DNA of 64,000 nt, taken from Butyrivibrio fibrisolvens. Lineage in GTDB: Bacteria > Bacillota > Clostridia > Lachnospirales > Lachnospiraceae. The translations under genes were made by a program, and so were the position numbers. Location: contig NZ_CP146963.1 in assembly GCF_037113525.1 (NCBI RefSeq), positions 3,286,001 through 3,350,000 on the forward strand. The letters are read 5' to 3'. The notes under the pieces were generated by a model. That model did no database searches. It saw only the letters and a program-made list of their open reading frames with translations, and was not told where the DNA came from. Of this stretch, positions 52,947-62,030 are shown one piece after another; the stretch's first letter is position 1, and each line of letters opens with the position of its first letter.

Positions 52947-54155
52947 TTAAAGGCTTATATCTACGGAGCCTGCCTGGGCGCCTGTGTCAACAAAGGCGGT
53001 TGGAGCTGGTGTTGGTGATGGCGCTGCCGACGCTGTAAAAGCGGGCATTGACATGTGTGAGGAGCCCGTACCTATTGATGGAGTTATGCCTTTCTTATCT
53101 TCAAGGTGTTTGAACATTCCTTTTAGATAGTCCATGTTAGCTTTTACGATTGCCTTATTCTCAGAAGCTCTGTGCCTTTGTTTAACTTTCTCAAGCTCTT
53201 CTTCGCTCATGTGGGGGTTGATGAGTTCCATTTCTTCGAGCATTTGCATGGTTTCTTCAAGCATTTCTAATTGTTCTTCGCCGAAGTTTGAGATCATTTC
53301 ATTTATAGATGCAAGTTCCTCATCTGATACTTCCATGCTGCTTTCTCTGATGCTGTCCATGACTTCTTCTATCATGTCCTGTCTTACTTCAAAGATGGCG
53401 TCTTCCTGTTTGGATAGCTCATCTTCTGCTGCAAGGGTCTCCATGGAGCGGATGTTTTGTGCCTGGTCTTCTTCTTTGTTTAGTTTCTCATCAAGCTTGT
53501 GGGTGTTTTCTGCGTATTCTTCAAGTTCAAGGTGGTGTTTTTTCTTGCGGGCAGCCATTTCCATTCGCTTAGCATGAGTGAGGGCTAATTGAAGCTCTTC
53601 AGGGTCTCCGTCGCCTTTACTTATCATGCGCTTAACTTCAACAACTTTTCTCTTAGCGCTAAGTACTGCCTGACCAGCGCTTTGCGAGGTTTTAGCTCTT
53701 ACTATTTTATTGGCTACGTCTTTGTAGTTATATCTTGTAACTTCTAATTCTTCTTCCTTTTCCTCTTCATTTTCAGGCGCTCCTGAGAGTTTTAAGAAGT
53801 CATCGATACTACTTGGCGATATAGGGAAATCCGCATTTGGATTCGTAAGTTTTTCCTGCTTGATCTGCTGTTTTCTCAGTTCGTCTTTCTTCATCTGACG
53901 AAGCTGATCATGGATACGCTTAAGTTCTTCCTGTTCTCTTCTTTTAGTATCTTCCTTTATGCCTTCTGATATACCTTGATATATTTCTGATTTAGAGGTG
54001 CTACCTGCTACGGATAAGCCATTGCCTGAAGTATTCCCGGACACAAAAACACTGGAAGAAAAGGAGTTTGCAAACCTGTCTCCTTTACTTCCGGATTTAT
54101 TGTTCAAACTATTATATAAAGCTGAATAAGCCTCAATCCTGAAACTTCCTGCCAT
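52947..54155 (-). CDS. Hypothetical coiled-coil protein
   Basis: 402 aa from the ATG at 54155 (GGAGG eight bases upstream; the upstream ATG at 54191 has none). No signal peptide. Ser/Gly/Asn-rich N terminus with SFRIEAYSALYNSLNNKSG; charged helices at about 60-105 and 135-355 with many E, K and M and heptad-like spacing; Pro/Ala/Thr-rich tail (PTPAPTAF). No known domain recognised. Acts probably as a cytoplasmic scaffold or filament protein. Stands alone. Confidence 0.75.
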   Translation of the reverse strand: MAGSFRIEAYSALYNSLNNKSGSKGDRFANSFSSSVFVSGNTSGNGLSVAGSTSKSEIYQGISEGIKEDTKRREQEELKRIHDQLRQMKKDELRKQQIKQEKLTNPNADFPISPSSIDDFLKLSGAPENEEEKEEELEVTRYNYKDVANKIVRAKTSQSAGQAVLSAKRKVVEVKRMISKGDGDPEELQLALTHAKRMEMAARKKKHHLELEEYAENTHKLDEKLNKEEDQAQNIRSMETLAAEDELSKQEDAIFEVRQDMIEEVMDSIRESSMEVSDEELASINEMISNFGEEQLEMLEETMQMLEEMELINPHMSEEELEKVKQRHRASENKAIVKANMDYLKGMFKHLEDKKGITPSIGTGSSHMSMPAFTASAAPSPTPAPTAFVDTGAQAGSVDISL

Positions 54156-54367
54156 AGCGCTTACCTCCTTGTAACGCACATATAAATACATCCTTGCCAG
54201 CAGGATATAATGATAGTTTTCTCTATCTATATATCGGTAAACAGCCTCTAATTATTAACTGAAACTATCTTATAATCAGAATCTGGAATACATATTAGAT
54301 GAGCTGCCTTTTATTTGATATCTTTTTTTAAAGACTTAAGATACTCTTCTTTTAAATACTATATATC

Positions 54368-55438
54368 TCAGTACTTCTGTATTCTTTCGATCAAATCCAT
54401 GTAATCGCCGCAGTACTTACTGTAAACGCCCTCGATTACTTTCCTGAATCGCTCCTTTTCATTATCTGAAAGATAAATTATCTCGCAGCCGCCTTCAATG
54501 ACACGTTTCCTTGATACTTCTTCCCTCTCCTTCCAGAGCTCTCTTTCGTACAAAGCTGACTCCTGTGCGGAGGAGGTAATTATCTCTTTTTCCTCGTCGG
54601 TAAGCTTATCGTAGGTTGTCTGGGATATAAGCTGGAGCTCAGGAATCCTTGTATGTTCATCGACGATATAATAAGGCGCCACCTTATAATGCTCCATGGA
54701 TTCATAGCTTGAGAGGTTATTCTCAGCCATATCGACACGCCCTGTCTGAAGAGCCGAATATACCTCATCAAACATAGTCGGATACGGAACAGCACCAAGG
54801 TCTGTGATAATATCCTCCATAATGTCAGACTCCTGAATACGTATGACCTTGCCGCTGATATCTTCTAAGGTATGTACCGGCTCGCTTGAATAGAAATTCC
54901 TGACGCCTGCATCATACCAGGACAAAGGAACCATCCCCGTTCCTTCAAAAGAATCCATTATCTCCTGCCCAATATCACCATCAAGGACCTTCCACATATG
55001 GTCTGCATCTTTGTACAAATAAGGCATGACAAGGACATTGGCTTCAGAGTTGTACTCAGTAAGACCTGACATGGATGCTCTGATAAAATCAAGTCCGCCT
55101 CTTGTAAGTTCTCTTACAAGGTCAGGTTCGTCGCCGAGTTCGGAATCCGTATAAACCCTTATCTGAATACGGCCCTTGGACTTTTGATGTACAAGGTAGG
55201 CGAACCTGATAGCGCCAAGAGAAGTCGGATAGTCTTTGGCCTGATTCTCAGCATATGAGAACACATACTTAGGGCTTACATCCTTATACTCTTCGCAGAT
55301 AGTCTGATATTCAGGGGCTATATCTTCTTTTGAACTGCTACTTCCGCACCCTGGAATGCACATAACAATAAGCGTAACTGCTATAGCTACGCAGACTATT
55401 CTATATATGATCTTATTAACAAAATCTCTTCCTGCCAC
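54368..55438 (-). CDS. TRAP transporter substrate-binding lipoprotein DctP, second copy
   Basis: 356 aa with GTG start (GGAG six bases upstream within the tandem repeat). Signal peptide ending in lipobox CIPGC (Cys about 31). DctP fold: VFSYAENQAKDYPTSLGAIRFAYLVHQKSKG near 60-90, IRIQESDIMEDIITDLGAVPYPTMFDEVYSALQTGRVDMAEN near 195-235, where Arg (RIQ) would bind a carboxylate. Only one DctQM pair is present in the window, so this protein may feed the same permease or act as a sensor partner. Confidence 0.85.
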   Translation of the reverse strand: MAGRDFVNKIIYRIVCVAIAVTLIVMCIPGCGSSSSKEDIAPEYQTICEEYKDVSPKYVFSYAENQAKDYPTSLGAIRFAYLVHQKSKGRIQIRVYTDSELGDEPDLVRELTRGGLDFIRASMSGLTEYNSEANVLVMPYLYKDADHMWKVLDGDIGQEIMDSFEGTGMVPLSWYDAGVRNFYSSEPVHTLEDISGKVIRIQESDIMEDIITDLGAVPYPTMFDEVYSALQTGRVDMAENNLSSYESMEHYKVAPYYIVDEHTRIPELQLISQTTYDKLTDEEKEIITSSAQESALYERELWKEREEVSRKRVIEGGCEIIYLSDNEKERFRKVIEGVYSKYCGDYMDLIERIQKY

Positions 55439-55439
55439 T

Positions 55440-55532
55440 ACTTGCTCCGTTTAAGATCTTATCTCAAAAGTCAATTCCTACTTAGTTTATGATCTCATCT
55501 ACAAAGTCAATTCCTACTACTTGCTCCGTTTA
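55440..55532 (-). repeat. Tandem 36-40-bp repeats at the YcxB/DctP junction
   Basis: AAAGTCAATTCCTAC occurs at 55467 and 55503, and ACTTGCTCCGTTTA at 55440 and 55519 (plus-strand wording). Units duplicate the last codons of the upstream gene (INGASSRN-stop) and supply the CGGAGCAAGTAGTG ribosome site and GTG start of dctP. Confidence 0.75.
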
Positions 55533-55980
55533 TGAATTCATAAAGATCCCTATGCTGTCCCTTTAAAATCCTTTCAGTAAGTATATATGCATGCTTCCCA
55601 TCAGGCACAGGAACCAGCACAAAAGGCCTGTTAACAGTAGCTTTATAATCTTTCCATTTTATCAGCTGATTGTGATTCTGAACTCTAATATGCATACCTG
55701 CTTCATCAAAACAAAGCTCAGTATCACAAGATGTACTTTCCGCCTGCCTAGAAGACTTCAAATATATACATACAGGCTGAATTACAGGGAACAAAAGCAG
55801 TCCAACAACCATTATACCTTGGAAAAAAATATGAGAATCGCTCCATCTGCTTGCAATAAGAACTACCATAGCTGCAGTGAATATGATATTTACAAGTGCA
55901 GTCCACTGGCTGTAGATGTTAGTCATATTGAAAAAGAAGAAATCCCCCGCAGTATTTCTATACTTATACTCATATTTCAT
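55507..55980 (-). CDS. YcxB-like membrane protein
   Basis: 157 aa. Two close membrane helices at about 27-45 and 52-72, then a small beta-rich domain with TELCFDEAGMHIRVQNHNQLIKWKDYKATVNRPFVLVPVP near 86-125, which matches the YcxB-like family (unknown function). It lies between the TRAP operon and a second DctP gene on the same strand. GGGGGAAG upstream. Confidence 0.7.
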   Translation of the reverse strand: MKYEYKYRNTAGDFFFFNMTNIYSQWTALVNIIFTAAMVVLIASRWSDSHIFFQGIMVVGLLLFPVIQPVCIYLKSSRQAESTSCDTELCFDEAGMHIRVQNHNQLIKWKDYKATVNRPFVLVPVPDGKHAYILTERILKGQHRDLYEFINGASSRN

Positions 55981-56048
55981 TTGCTTCCCCCTTTTATAAT
56001 AACCGTATTATGCAGCATTAATCAACGACATACAAAAAGTATCGATAA

Positions 56049-56077
56049 GGCCCTCTGCCTGTGACAGCAAAGGGTCC
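56049..56077 (-). other. Hairpin after dctM
   Basis: GGCCCTCTGC and GCAAAGGGTCC pair (one mismatch each side) with an 8-nt loop. T-run follows only on the plus strand, so it is a weak terminator or processing stem for the TRAP operon. Confidence 0.45.
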
Positions 56078-56089
56078 AAAGTTTTTTTC

Positions 56090-57391
56090 CTACAAAGTAT
56101 AGCCAAGAAGCTGAGGTATTATGAGGCTTATCGCAGGAATGAATGTAATGAGGATAAGTGCGATTATCATCATCACATAGAATGGAAGCTCGGCCTTAAC
56201 TACCTTCTCCATGGGCTCTTCAGCAATAGCTGAACCTATGAACAGAACTGCTCCGACAGGTGGAGTCAGAAGTCCGATACCGCAGTTGAGTACCAGCATG
56301 ATGCCATACTGTATAGGATTGATACCAATAGCGGTTGCGATAGGAAGAAGGATTGGTGTTGAGATCAGGATAATAGGTGCCATATCCATGATCATACCAA
56401 GTATCAGAAGTATCAAATTCAAAAGGAGGGCAATCACATATGGATTCCTTGATACTCCCGTTATAGCTCTGGCTGCGAGCTCCGGAACATGAAGAGTTGT
56501 AAGACAGTAACCGAATACATTGGATGTTGCTATAAGTATCAAAACTATAGATAAAGTATCAATACAGGAATCGATTACTTTCCATACTCCTTTCCATGTA
56601 ATTCCCTTGTAAACATAAACACTTACAAGAAGTGAGTAGATAACAGCAATAGCCGCTGATTCTGTAGCTGTAAATACACCGGCTACAACTCCGACTACTA
56701 CAATAAGTATTGCAGAAAGGGCCCAGATAGAAGTGGTGAATTCCTTCCAAAGTCTACCAATGCTGAATCTTTCGCCCTTTGGATAATGTCTTTTTTTAGA
56801 AATGATATATGATCCGATCATAAGACATACAGCAAGAAGTGCTCCAGGAAGATAGCCTGCAAGGAACAAGGCTCCAACTGAAAGGCCGCCGGCTGTTGTC
56901 GCATAGATGACCATGTTGTGAGAAGGTGGAACAAGCATACCCTCTACTGAAGATGAGATCGTAACTGCTGTAGAGAAATCCTTGTCGTAGCCTCTGTCTA
57001 CCATCATCGGGATCTCAAGTGATCCAAGAGAAGCTGTATCAGCTGCTGCAGATCCTGATATTCCGCCAAAGAAATAGGAAGCTACGATATTAACCATTGC
57101 TAGTCCGCCTGTCATCCATCCTACGCAGGCATCTGCAAGATTTAAAAGTTTTTCCGAGATACCGCCCGATCCCATAAGTACACCCATGGTGATGAAAAAC
57201 GGAACCGCCATAAGTGAAAAAGAACTGATGCCTTTGATCATCTGCTGTGAAAGTGTTGCAAGGGGAAGCCCCTGATAAGCAAGACACAGTATAGATGATA
57301 TAGCAACTGAATAAGCAATCGGAAATCTCAAAAATACCATTACCAGAAAGCTGATAAGCAGGATGGCGATAGCTGTAGTATTTATAGTCAT
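56090..57391 (-). CDS. TRAP transporter large permease DctM
   Basis: 433 aa with about twelve to thirteen membrane segments. Typical motifs: VPFFITMGVLMGSGGISEKLLNLADACVGWMTGGLAMVNIVASYFFGGISGSAAADTASLG region near 60-125 (cited from landmarks PFFITMG and FGGISGSAAADTASLG) and VPPSHNMVIYATTAGG near 152-167. It couples Na+ to uptake of carboxylates. Overlaps dctQ by 4 bp. Confidence 0.93.
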   Translation of the reverse strand: MTINTTAIAILLISFLVMVFLRFPIAYSVAISSILCLAYQGLPLATLSQQMIKGISSFSLMAVPFFITMGVLMGSGGISEKLLNLADACVGWMTGGLAMVNIVASYFFGGISGSAAADTASLGSLEIPMMVDRGYDKDFSTAVTISSSVEGMLVPPSHNMVIYATTAGGLSVGALFLAGYLPGALLAVCLMIGSYIISKKRHYPKGERFSIGRLWKEFTTSIWALSAILIVVVGVVAGVFTATESAAIAVIYSLLVSVYVYKGITWKGVWKVIDSCIDTLSIVLILIATSNVFGYCLTTLHVPELAARAITGVSRNPYVIALLLNLILLILGMIMDMAPIILISTPILLPIATAIGINPIQYGIMLVLNCGIGLLTPPVGAVLFIGSAIAEEPMEKVVKAELPFYVMMIIALILITFIPAISLIIPQLLGYTL

Positions 57392-57918
57392 GCCTTATCC
57401 TCCTTTTCCTTAACAAAAAATCTTTCGAAATCAAGAACAATTCTTTCCACTTCAAAGAAGATCATAGCTACACCTGCAAGTGGAATCGGGAAATACATCC
57501 AGAATTTAGACAGCCAGGGCATACTGATATATGAGCCCTTAGCTCCTATTGAAAGTGCGTACTTCCAGCCAACAACAAGCATGATGATAGCAAGGATAAG
57601 AACTGCTATATCTGCCAAAAGGTCAAGTGCGATGATGAGATTTTTAGGAAGATATCTGTCAAAAGATGTCATCCTGATGTGTGCGTTTCTCTTTATGGCA
57701 AGTGATGCTGACAAAACTGCCATATAAGCCATAAGAGTAAGTATGAGCTCCTCGCCCCAGTTTGGAGCAGGAATCACTTTAATATAACGAGCCAGAACGA
57801 TCCAGCTTGTTATCAGAATATCCGCAACCAGCAAAGCTTTACAAATGTTCAGAAATATCTTGTAAACAAGCTGATATACGGGTTCTACTTTTCTAAGTGT
57901 TATAAAAAATCCAGGCAT
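57388..57918 (-). CDS. TRAP transporter small permease DctQ
   Basis: 176 aa with four membrane helices. PNWGEELILTLMAYMAVLSASLAIKRNAHIRMTSF near 55-90 holds the conserved WxEE-like entry and the R-x-x-x-H-I-R motif. Accessory to DctM. GGGGG precedes the ATG. It follows dctP after 146 bp containing a hairpin. Confidence 0.92.
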   Translation of the reverse strand: MPGFFITLRKVEPVYQLVYKIFLNICKALLVADILITSWIVLARYIKVIPAPNWGEELILTLMAYMAVLSASLAIKRNAHIRMTSFDRYLPKNLIIALDLLADIAVLILAIIMLVVGWKYALSIGAKGSYISMPWLSKFWMYFPIPLAGVAMIFFEVERIVLDFERFFVKEKEDKA

Positions 57919-57965
57919 ATATAACCCCCAATCATAAACTGCGAACTACTGTATACAAAACAGCA

Positions 57966-58035
57966 CACGGGCCCCGGAATTACCTAAGTCATAATCTTTT
58001 CAAAGAGCATAACTCATCAAGATTCCGAGGCCGTG
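57966..58035 (-). other. Intercistronic hairpin between dctP and dctQ
   Basis: CACGGGCCCCGGAAT and ATTCCGAGGCCGTG form a GC-rich stem with two bulges and a ~40-nt AT-rich loop. It has no T-run; likely limits read-through or protects the binding-protein message. Confidence 0.6.
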
Positions 58036-58064
58036 AACTATATTTTTAGTAAATACTGTTTCAA

Positions 58065-59210
58065 TTATTTAGCCATATCGAGAATCTGCTGATAGATATC
58101 TGCAAGATCTCCTGTAGCATACTGTTCTACGATTGGTTTACATGCTTCCTGCCAAGGTGTCTTATCTGTAACTTCGATTATGTTACGGCCATCAGCCTTG
58201 AGCTGCTCAAGAACTGCTTCTTCCTTCTGCTCTGAAACTTCTCTGCAGTAATCAGAAGCGATCTTGCCTGCATCAAGGATTACCTGCTGCTGATTCTCTG
58301 TAAGCTCGCCCCATGACTTCTCTGTAATGATAGTCATCATAGCGCCAAGTGTATGTCCATCAAGTGTAAGGTTAGGACCTACTTCGTCAAAAGAGTTTGA
58401 CTGATAGTTAACTGTTGGCTGCTCTGCGCCATCGATAGTACCATTCTGCATGGATGGATAGATCTCTGCCATAGATACAGGTGAAGGTGTTGCACCAAGG
58501 TTCTCAACCATAGCTGTCATAACAGGGTCATTAGATACGCGGATCTTCATATCTTTCATATCATCAGGTGAAGAAATAGGCTTATCAGATACTGTGAAGA
58601 AATGACGGAATCCTTCTTCGCCATAGTAAAGACCCTTAACACCAAGGCCAAGCTCTGAAGACTGATTCAGGAAATCCTGAGCAAGTTCAGAATTAGCGAA
58701 CGTCCAGAAGTGATCTCTATCCTGGAAAGTATAAGGAAGTGAAAGAAGTGTTGCCTTGTCACAACCATATGAATTAAGAGCAAATGCTGAAATACGGCAG
58801 ATATCAACTGTTCCTGTTCCGCCAAGCATACCATCAAGGATGTCTGCTTCAACGCCAAGAACACCACTGCCCTGAAGATCGATAGTAATAGAACCGCCAG
58901 ACATGGCTTCTACTGCTTCTTTGAATTTCATATCCATGGCACCGCAGATTGTTCCATCAAGTGGATTAACCTCTGCCATTGTAAGTGTTACAGCAGGATC
59001 AGCTGCTGCAGCTTCGTTAACTTCATACTCAGAACCTGTTTCACTGGCACCTGTATCTTCAGTACTCTCTTTAACTTCCTGAGTGGTGTCCTGAGCGGTG
59101 TCCTGTGTAGCACCAGCGCCAGTCTCTGCAGGTGCATTAAGTCCGCAGCCGGACATCATTGCTACTGCGATAGATGCGCTCATTAAAGCACTAAAAAGTT
59201 TTTTTCTCAT
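58065..59210 (-). CDS. TRAP transporter substrate-binding lipoprotein DctP
   Basis: 381 aa. Lipobox MMSGC (Cys about 22), long Thr/Glu/Asp linker, then the DctP fold: VTLTMAEVNPLDGTICGAMDMKFKEAVEAMSGG near 73-105, MKIRVSNDPVMTAMVENLGATPSPVSMAEIYPSMQNGTIDGAEQP near 222-265 with Arg in KIRVS for carboxylate binding. Cotranscribed with dctQM and preceded by a sensor/regulator pair. KdgF nearby suggests a uronate ligand; this is inference. Confidence 0.9.
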   Translation of the reverse strand: MRKKLFSALMSASIAVAMMSGCGLNAPAETGAGATQDTAQDTTQEVKESTEDTGASETGSEYEVNEAAAADPAVTLTMAEVNPLDGTICGAMDMKFKEAVEAMSGGSITIDLQGSGVLGVEADILDGMLGGTGTVDICRISAFALNSYGCDKATLLSLPYTFQDRDHFWTFANSELAQDFLNQSSELGLGVKGLYYGEEGFRHFFTVSDKPISSPDDMKDMKIRVSNDPVMTAMVENLGATPSPVSMAEIYPSMQNGTIDGAEQPTVNYQSNSFDEVGPNLTLDGHTLGAMMTIITEKSWGELTENQQQVILDAGKIASDYCREVSEQKEEAVLEQLKADGRNIIEVTDKTPWQEACKPIVEQYATGDLADIYQQILDMAK

Positions 59211-59234
59211 GGTCTTCCCTCCCGCCTATGATCG

Positions 59235-59279
59235 GTTACAGAATTGAGAGTTTCCTTATAAACTCCGTTTTTCTGTAAC
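59235..59279 (-). promoter_or_regulatory. Structured leader of the TRAP operon
   Basis: GTTACAGAA/TTCTGTAAC (outer) and GAGTTT/AAACTC (inner) form nested stems in the 5' leader, just upstream of the GGGAGGG ribosome site. A TATAAT for the operon lies at 59306-59301 (minus strand). Confidence 0.5.
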
Positions 59280-59436
59280 TTATTTATTGTTTACAAGCAC
59301 ATTATATAAGCGGAAAAAAAGGCCAAAAATAGCAATATTTTTACATCAGATAGTAAAATCTTAACCAGAATTTTAAATTACGTATAATATAAACAATATA
59401 CAGAAGGTATTTATGTACAATATACACAATAGCAGA

Positions 59437-59662
59437 GAAGATTCCTGGGGATGGCAGTTGATAAATGATTTTATGACCATGAAAAATAAATTGAATTCAA
59501 GGCATGATATCTGGATATTTATATTCTAGGGTCCGAAACTCGCTTCGCGGGGGCATGCGGACCCTGAAAAGAATATAAATATCCATCTATCAAGCTCTTG
59601 AATTCTATATATTTTTCAAAGGTCTTAAAATCATTTATCAACTGCCATCCCCAGGAATCTTC
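59437..59662 (+). repeat. Large palindromic element, copy B
   Basis: 226-bp near-perfect palindrome between the TRAP operon and the AraC-type response regulator; its right end includes two bases of that gene's TGA stop (59661-59663). Arms carry GGCAGTTGATAA/TTATCAACTGCC and GACC/GGTC, complementary but different from copies A and C. Loop is AAACTCGCTTCGCGGGGGCATG with GC-rich GGGTCCG/CGGACCC closing it. Confidence 0.9.
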
Positions 59663-60401
59663 AAGTACTTTGTCGATATTCACTAGGCAGAACTTTCATA
59701 ACTCTTTTAAATACCTTAGTAAAGTAGTTAGAATCTTCATAACCTACATTTTTACCTATATCCTTTACGCTCATTTTAGTTGTCTTTAATAACTCCACAG
59801 CCTTCTTAATTCTATAGTTGGTAAGAAAGCTTATGAAACTTTCACCGAAATGCTGCTTAAAAAGTCTGCAAAAGTAAACTTCCGAATAAGCGAATTTTTC
59901 TGCCATAACTTGTACGGAGAGTTCTTCACTATAGTTTCTTTCGATGTATTTTAGGATCGCATCAGCTGTGCTTGCCTGGGTTCTGGCACTGGCTTCGCAG
60001 AGTTCCAGAAGACGCCTTGAATCGTGATTTTTACTTACTCTTATGGCTTCTTCTACGGAGAGAACAAGTTCTTTTTCATCGCAGGGTTTTAAGAGGTATT
60101 CTAAAGCGTGGACAGATATTGCCTGTCTGGCGTAGTCGAATTCGTTGAAGGCGGTGAGGAAGATTATGCTGCACTCACTCCCCATCTTTCTTATGGCTTT
60201 GGCGGCGTCGAGGCCGTTCATGCCGGGCATTTCGATATCGAGGATCAGAAGGTCTGCGCCTTTTTGCTCGTACTTATCAACGACTTCTCTTCCATTCTCT
60301 GCAATTGTTATCTCGCAGCTATCTCCAAAGTTGTCTATAAGTTTTTTGCGAAGAACCATTCGTTCTATCATTTCATCATCTGCGATCAGGATCTTATACA
60401 T
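59661..60401 (-). CDS. Response regulator, AraC-type (YesN/DctR-like)
   Basis: 246 aa. Receiver with D55 (LLILDIEMPGMNG) and K in YLLKPCDEKELVL; AraC domain directly after a short linker, from about 145 (SVQVMAEKFAYSEVYFCRLFKQHFGESFISFL and SVKDIGKNVGYEDSNYFTKVFKRVMKVLPSEYRQ). Much shorter than the YesN-type regulator at 22570 because it lacks the middle region. It probably activates the TRAP operon on the same strand downstream. Overlaps the kinase gene by 16 bp. Confidence 0.9.
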   Translation of the reverse strand: MYKILIADDEMIERMVLRKKLIDNFGDSCEITIAENGREVVDKYEQKGADLLILDIEMPGMNGLDAAKAIRKMGSECSIIFLTAFNEFDYARQAISVHALEYLLKPCDEKELVLSVEEAIRVSKNHDSRRLLELCEASARTQASTADAILKYIERNYSEELSVQVMAEKFAYSEVYFCRLFKQHFGESFISFLTNYRIKKAVELLKTTKMSVKDIGKNVGYEDSNYFTKVFKRVMKVLPSEYRQST

Positions 60402-61852
60402 ATGGTCACCGTTGTTCCTTTTCCTTGAGTACTGTCAACTATAACTTTACTATTTGTATACAGACTGTTTATCCTCTTTTGAACATTAAAAAGTCCGATG
60501 CCTGTATGTTCCTGGGTTACAGAGATTGACTTTGCATTAAGCTCATCAACCTTATCCTTGGGCATTCCTGCTCCGGTATCCATAACGCTTATGTAGAGCG
60601 CATCATCTTCTTTCCAGGCCGAAAGTTCTATTCTTCCACCTTCTTCCATGTGAGCAATTCCATGAACGACGGAATTCTCAACAACAGGCTGAAGCAGAAA
60701 AGCAGGGACTGTGATACTGTTTGTATCAAGTTCCTCCGATATATTTTTGGTATACATAAGTCTTGATCCGAATCTCATCTTCTGGAGATACATATAGTCG
60801 TCAACAATGCTTATCTCCTGAGACAGGGATACAAACTGGGAACTGGTTCTAAGGTTGTATCTGAAAAGATGTGAAAGGCTGGTTATCATCTTCTGGGTCG
60901 TATCTGCATTTTCAAGTTCTGCCATGCCGGATATTACATTAAGGGTATTAAAAAGAAAATGCGGATTGATCTGGCTTTGAAGAAGGTCCAGTCTTGCAAG
61001 GTTGAGCTGCTTTTCTATCTCGACCTTTTCCATTTCTTCTTTATGGACACGTTCCGTAAGCTCCTGATTTTCATGAAGGGTAGTGATGTGCTCGGACATG
61101 GCGTGCTTCATGATATTGAAGGTATCTACAAGTTCTCCGATCTCATCCTTATTCGACACCTTTATGTCAGGCGAATCAAATTTTTTCTCAGAGATATCAT
61201 GAACACCTTCCGCCAGCTTCTTAAGAGGCCTTGTAACAGTCGCTGACAGCACTCTTCCAAAAGCTATTGTCAGAAAAAGACCTATAGTACTGATAATCAC
61301 AAGAGCAAGGGGAAGTCTGTCGATAAGTGTAACCTTTTTGGAATAAAGAGCGCTGCCGTCTTTGACAGTGATCCTGGTAAGATCCTGAATGTAAGAATTG
61401 ATGTTATCCTGCATATCATAAAGGTCGTAGATTTTCTGATTGAGCTCGCCATTTAGTATCTCTTCAATGACTTCATCTCTCTGGGATTCATAGTAGTCAT
61501 AGGCGTTCATGATCCTCCAGGTCCTTGCATATCTCTCAGGGCCAATCATGCTGTAAATGTAGGGAAGAGCTGTAATGCATGCTCTTGTGTGAAGGCAGGC
61601 TTTTTCGTAGTTTTCGCGGTTAACGTCTATATCGCTTCGCATGTATTTTTCAAAAGCATCGTTCTCTTCTTCAAAAGCAGTCTGGACATTAACGCACTTG
61701 GTGAGGTCTGAAAGAACGGTTCCAAGCTCTTTGATGGAACCGCCAATTATGAACATGTTAAAAACACCTACCGCAACGATCAACACAATGATGGTAAGTG
61801 AGTAGATTCTTGTCTTTCTTTCAATTGAGAGTTTAAGCCACAGATTCTTCAT
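60386..61852 (-). CDS. Sensor histidine kinase, YesM type
   Basis: 488 aa. Membrane helix at 15-38, an all-alpha extracellular sensor domain to about 170 (YEKACLHTRACITALPYIYSM...), second helix at about 177-200, HAMP to about 255, coiled coil, then LLQSQINPHFLFNTLNVISGMAEL near 290-313 (phosphoacceptor His in NPHF) and HATPase with LLQPVVENSVVHGIAHMEEGG and GTGAGMPKDKV-like MDTGAGMPKD. Partner of the regulator at 59661; ligand likely that of the TRAP system. Confidence 0.9.
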   Translation of the reverse strand: MKNLWLKLSIERKTRIYSLTIIVLIVAVGVFNMFIIGGSIKELGTVLSDLTKCVNVQTAFEEENDAFEKYMRSDIDVNRENYEKACLHTRACITALPYIYSMIGPERYARTWRIMNAYDYYESQRDEVIEEILNGELNQKIYDLYDMQDNINSYIQDLTRITVKDGSALYSKKVTLIDRLPLALVIISTIGLFLTIAFGRVLSATVTRPLKKLAEGVHDISEKKFDSPDIKVSNKDEIGELVDTFNIMKHAMSEHITTLHENQELTERVHKEEMEKVEIEKQLNLARLDLLQSQINPHFLFNTLNVISGMAELENADTTQKMITSLSHLFRYNLRTSSQFVSLSQEISIVDDYMYLQKMRFGSRLMYTKNISEELDTNSITVPAFLLQPVVENSVVHGIAHMEEGGRIELSAWKEDDALYISVMDTGAGMPKDKVDELNAKSISVTQEHTGIGLFNVQKRINSLYTNSKVIVDSTQGKGTTVTICIRS

Positions 61853-62030
61853 ATTGTTTCTTTGTTAGTCGGTGCCCGTGGAAGGCAGTTAATAATTTAT
61901 AATTATCAATAGTAAATCAGGAGTATATCTTCAGTATAAATAGTTCAGATTTTCCCTTTTATATTATTTATAACTATGCTTATATATTGATAGCATATCA
62001 TAATAAAAGTAAACACAACGGAGGTATAGT

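Noticed and set aside
59437..59662. Palindromes as ordinary rho-independent terminators
   Set aside because: Arms are ~100 bp, no T-run follows the base of the stem, and copy A lies between divergent genes where no terminator is needed.
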